The notes under the pieces are model-generated. The model saw only the letters and a list, made by a program, of their open reading frames with translations, ran no database searches and was not told the DNA's origin. 10,277 bases of DNA from an uncultured Pedobacter sp. (GTDB lineage: Bacteria > Bacteroidota > Bacteroidia > Sphingobacteriales > Sphingobacteriaceae). Positions 7,925 to 10,277 of the stretch are shown one piece after another. Made by a program: the position numbers and the translations under genes. How positions within the stretch are numbered: position 1 is the stretch's first letter; every line of letters starts with the position of its first letter. The stretch lies in the NCBI RefSeq assembly GCF_946479715.1, contig NZ_CAMLHF010000198.1:1-10277 (forward strand), given 5' to 3'.

Positions 7925-8770
7925 ATGATTTTAATAGCCGACAGTGGCTCAACTAAAACAGATTGGTGCCTCATCGGGAATTCAGGTAAGTGCCTTTATT
8001 TTAAAAGTGAAGGATACAATCCTTATTTCTCGACCAAATCAGATATGATTGACTCCATTCGCAAGAGCACTTCCGTTCATATAGATCCAATGCAAATCTC
8101 TAAGCTGCATTTCTACGGTGCAGGTTGTGAGGCTGATAAAATTGACCTGATGACAGAGGTGTTAAGTTCAGTTTTTATTAACTGTAAACAATTACATGCG
8201 GAGGTCGATCTGCTTGCAGCTGCAAGGGGACTGCTCGGGCGGAAATCAGGTTTTGCAGCGATACTTGGAACAGGAACAAATACCTGTATTTATGATGGAG
8301 ACAACATCACTTTGAATATTGATTCATTAGGGTTTATACTGGGAGATGAAGGGAGTGGGGGAGCTATCGGAAAAAGGATTCTGGGAGATTATTTAAGAAA
8401 CAAAATGCCTCAAATTGTTAGAGCTAAATTCAACGAGCTTTACAATTTATCGGCGGCTGAAATTATACATCAGGTTTATACTCAGCCAATGCCCAATCGC
8501 TTCTGTGCCCAGTTTGCTAAATTCCTCAATCACCACGAAGTTGATCCAGGTTACAGCTACCAGGTAGTAAAAGCATCTTTCCGGCAATTCTTCGAAAATC
8601 TCGTTAGCTGTTATCCGGGATATACAGAATATTCGTTCAATTGTGTAGGTTCCATTGCGTATCATTTCAGGAGTATACTGCTGGAAGTTCTAGATGAATT
8701 TAATATGATACCAGGGTTGATCATACCTTCTTTGATTGAAGAGTTAGTAGATTATCATCAGACCAATTAG
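7925..8770 (+). CDS. BadF/NagK-type amino-sugar kinase (GlcNAc or MurNAc kinase)
   Basis: Cytoplasmic ATP-dependent sugar kinase of 281 residues with the actin-like/ASKHA fold of the BadF/BadG/BcrA/BcrD family, to which eukaryotic GlcNAc kinase and bacterial MurK belong. Visible motifs are phosphate-1 ADSGSTKTDW (5-14), FYGAGC (63-68), AEVDLLAAARGLLG (92-105, with D96 the likely catalytic base), phosphate-2 ILGTGTNT (113-120) and the GFILGDEGSGGAIGKRIL glycine-rich block (136-153). The C-terminal adenosine motif is weaker, around FNCVGSIAYHF (238-248). It is preceded by a 21-nt A/T-rich gap with no Shine-Dalgarno sequence. Because it sits with murQ and a transporter, it probably makes the 6-phosphate that MurQ consumes. 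Family members can be specific for GlcNAc, MurNAc or both, and the sequence does not decide this. Confidence 0.88.
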   Translation: MILIADSGSTKTDWCLIGNSGKCLYFKSEGYNPYFSTKSDMIDSIRKSTSVHIDPMQISKLHFYGAGCEADKIDLMTEVLSSVFINCKQLHAEVDLLAAARGLLGRKSGFAAILGTGTNTCIYDGDNITLNIDSLGFILGDEGSGGAIGKRILGDYLRNKMPQIVRAKFNELYNLSAAEIIHQVYTQPMPNRFCAQFAKFLNHHEVDPGYSYQVVKASFRQFFENLVSCYPGYTEYSFNCVGSIAYHFRSILLEVLDEFNMIPGLIIPSLIEELVDYHQTN

Positions 8771-8859
8771 GTAGTTTGCAATACATAGTACAGTATAAAG
8801 CACACATCCTTGTGTAACATATTACACTGGTGAGAGTCTTATTTCCAAACATTATCGTT
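8771..8859 (+). promoter_or_regulatory. Spacer between kinase and receptor genes, possible promoter or operator region
   Basis: This is the only sizeable gap in the window (89 nt), so it probably separates the salvage operon from the receptor gene. A TTTG at 8775-8778 followed 15 nt later by TATAAA (8794-8799) is a weak candidate for a Bacteroidota promoter; the usual TAnnTTTG -7 element is not matched. No U-tract follows either hairpin, so an intrinsic terminator is not supported. The A-rich bases ahead of the ATG at 8860 are compatible with SD-less initiation. Confidence 0.35.
8802..8827. repeat. Two overlapping inverted repeats
   Basis: ACACA (8802-8806) pairs with TGTGT (8811-8815) across a TCCT loop. 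GTGTAA (8812-8817) pairs perfectly with TTACAC (8822-8827) across a CATA loop. Both use bases 8812-8815, so only one can form at a time in RNA. The second dyad, 16 bases long, could equally be a protein-binding site 32 nt upstream of the receptor start. The pairing is seen directly; any function is conjecture. Confidence 0.45.
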
Positions 8860-10277
8860 ATGGAACGGAAAATTATACTCACTTTCATCACATTTTTTGT
8901 CGGACTTTATGCAGCCGTTGCACAATCCACCACTGGCACATACACCCTAAAAGGATCACTAATCGATTCCGTTTCAGGAAAAGGGGCATCCTTTGTAACG
9001 GTTGCAGTTAAAAATGCCAATAAGGAAGTATTAAAAACCCAGCTGAGCAAATCAGATGGATCCTTTTCGGTTGATAAACTTCCGGCAGGGAAGTTTTCAG
9101 TAACGTTTGCATCAATTGAATATAAGACAAAAACAAGACAAGTTTCAATAGGGTCCGACAATCAATTACTCGACCTTGGGGTAGTCCTTGTCAGCCCTGC
9201 AAGTAATCAGCTTAAAGATGTCTCGATCGTAGCTGCACGGCCCCTGATCAAGCAAGAAGCCGACCGTATCATATACGACCTGCAGGCAGATCCCGACAGC
9301 AAGTCTTACACCGTATTAGAAATGATGCGAAAAGTTCCCATGTTAACCGTTGACGCTGAGGATAACGTCCAACTGAACGGAAATTCTGCGTATAGGATTT
9401 TTATCAATGGTAAACCTTCAAGTTTAATGGAGCGTAATCCAAAAGATGTACTTAAAAGCATGCCGGCCTCTTCTATTCAAAGGATTGAAGTCATTACTAC
9501 ACCATCTTCCAAATATGATGCAGAAGGTCTGGCAGGAATTATTAATATCATCACCAACAAAGCGGTAGATAATGGCTATAACGGTAATATAAATATCAAT
9601 GAGCGTTACCCATTGGGAGGGCCATCTATTGGCGGTTCATTTACCACCAAATCCGGAAAATTGGGAATCTCTGCTTTTGGAGGCGCCAGCTTATCCAACA
9701 CACCATCTACCGGCATCACCATCTCCAGGGTAAGCACTGATGCAGCGCCCTCGAACCTTTTCCAGTCTGCAGATCGTGAAAGCGATAATAAAAATGCTTA
9801 TCTGGGTACAGAACTGAGCTATGAGATTGATTCGTTAAACTTGCTTTCGGGCCAGTTGAACTTAAACGTCAGCAGCGGTTCCGGCGAGTTTTCTCAGCGA
9901 TCCCTTCTAAAAAACAACAGCGCAATTCTGCAGCAATATGACCAGTCTACGAATAACGACAATTCCGGCAGCGGTGCAGATGCAGCAATGAATTATCAAA
10001 AGGGTTTTCGCAGAAACAAAAATCAACTTTTAACCATCTCTTACCGCTATTATGGTTTCACAAATGATGATGCTTCTGATCAGCTTTTTACCAACCGAAC
10101 CAATTATAATCTTCCCGATTTCCAACAAGTCAATGAAAGTATGATGAACGAACACACTGCCCAGGTAGATTATGTTCACCCCGTTAAAAATCTAACCATT
10201 GAGGCAGGGGTAAAAGGTATTTTTCGTACTAACGAAAGTGATTTTAAGTATTTCTCCCGAACACCATCAGATGATTA
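8860..10277 (+). CDS. TonB-dependent outer-membrane receptor, 3' partial
   Basis: Outer-membrane beta-barrel receptor, cut by the right edge after 472 whole codons with no stop, so roughly half or more is visible. The ATG at 8860 gives a signal peptide (MERKIILTFITFFVGLYAAVA, cleavage near 21/22). Residues about 28-113 form a carboxypeptidase-regulatory-like beta-sandwich (LKGSLIDSVSGKGASFVTV; later KSDGSFSVDKLPAGKFSV). A plug domain spans about 115-235, with DVSIVAARPLIKQEADRIIYD, FINGKPSSLM, SIQRIEVITTPSSKYDAEG and GIINIITNK. Barrel strands follow from about 240. The sequence resembles the Bacteroidota 'outer membrane beta-barrel family' (OMP_b-brl_3 type) rather than classical SusC; no SusD partner is visible. 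Whether it serves the amino-sugar operon or is an independent unit is uncertain, since an 89-nt spacer with dyads precedes it. The ligand is unknown. Confidence 0.88.
   Translation, partial: MERKIILTFITFFVGLYAAVAQSTTGTYTLKGSLIDSVSGKGASFVTVAVKNANKEVLKTQLSKSDGSFSVDKLPAGKFSVTFASIEYKTKTRQVSIGSDNQLLDLGVVLVSPASNQLKDVSIVAARPLIKQEADRIIYDLQADPDSKSYTVLEMMRKVPMLTVDAEDNVQLNGNSAYRIFINGKPSSLMERNPKDVLKSMPASSIQRIEVITTPSSKYDAEGLAGIINIITNKAVDNGYNGNININERYPLGGPSIGGSFTTKSGKLGISAFGGASLSNTPSTGITISRVSTDAAPSNLFQSADRESDNKNAYLGTELSYEIDSLNLLSGQLNLNVSSGSGEFSQRSLLKNNSAILQQYDQSTNNDNSGSGADAAMNYQKGFRRNKNQLLTISYRYYGFTNDDASDQLFTNRTNYNLPDFQQVNESMMNEHTAQVDYVHPVKNLTIEAGVKGIFRTNESDFKYFSRTPSDD

Noticed and set aside
8801..8827. 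Intrinsic terminator after the kinase gene
   Set aside because: The stems are only 5-6 bp, A/T-rich, and not followed by a T-run; kept only as inverted repeats.

Overview
The window is from a Bacteroidota bacterium, most likely of the Sphingobacteriaceae type (Pedobacter or Mucilaginibacter-like). This rests on the protein families present, the A-rich leaders without Shine-Dalgarno sequences, the moderate GC content, and the TonB-dependent receptor with an N-terminal carboxypeptidase-regulatory-like domain. The genus is an inference and cannot be settled from the sequence alone.

All genes are on the + strand. Positions 1-8770 hold six tightly packed genes that look like one operon: a GH89 alpha-N-acetylglucosaminidase (its 5' end lies outside the window), the N-acetylmuramic acid 6-phosphate etherase MurQ, a secreted GH20 beta-N-acetylhexosaminidase, a secreted ceramidase-like protein with an inserted five-repeat tectonin-like region, a sugar transporter of the FucP/GluP/NagP branch of the major facilitator superfamily, and a BadF/NagK-type amino-sugar kinase. 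Gaps between these genes are 2 to about 28 nt. An 89-nt spacer containing two overlapping inverted repeats separates the kinase from a seventh gene, a TonB-dependent outer-membrane receptor that runs off the right edge.

The operon reads as an amino-sugar salvage unit. GH89 and GH20 strip alpha- and beta-linked terminal N-acetylhexosamines outside the cytoplasm, the transporter imports the freed sugar, the kinase phosphorylates it, and MurQ removes the lactyl ether if the sugar is MurNAc, giving GlcNAc-6-phosphate. The GlcNAc-6-phosphate deacetylase and deaminase needed afterwards are not in the window. Pairing the muramic-acid enzyme MurQ with host- or glycan-type exoglycosidases, rather than with peptidoglycan-degrading enzymes, is unusual enough to note.

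The most unusual protein is the one at 4668-6608. Its metal-dependent neutral ceramidase-like fold is interrupted by about 195 residues of W-anchored repeats, and the serine of the ceramidase GDVSPN motif is Asn. It is probably not a ceramidase. No RNA genes, CRISPR arrays, insertion sequences or clear terminators were seen, and no gene-free stretch exceeds 300 bases.
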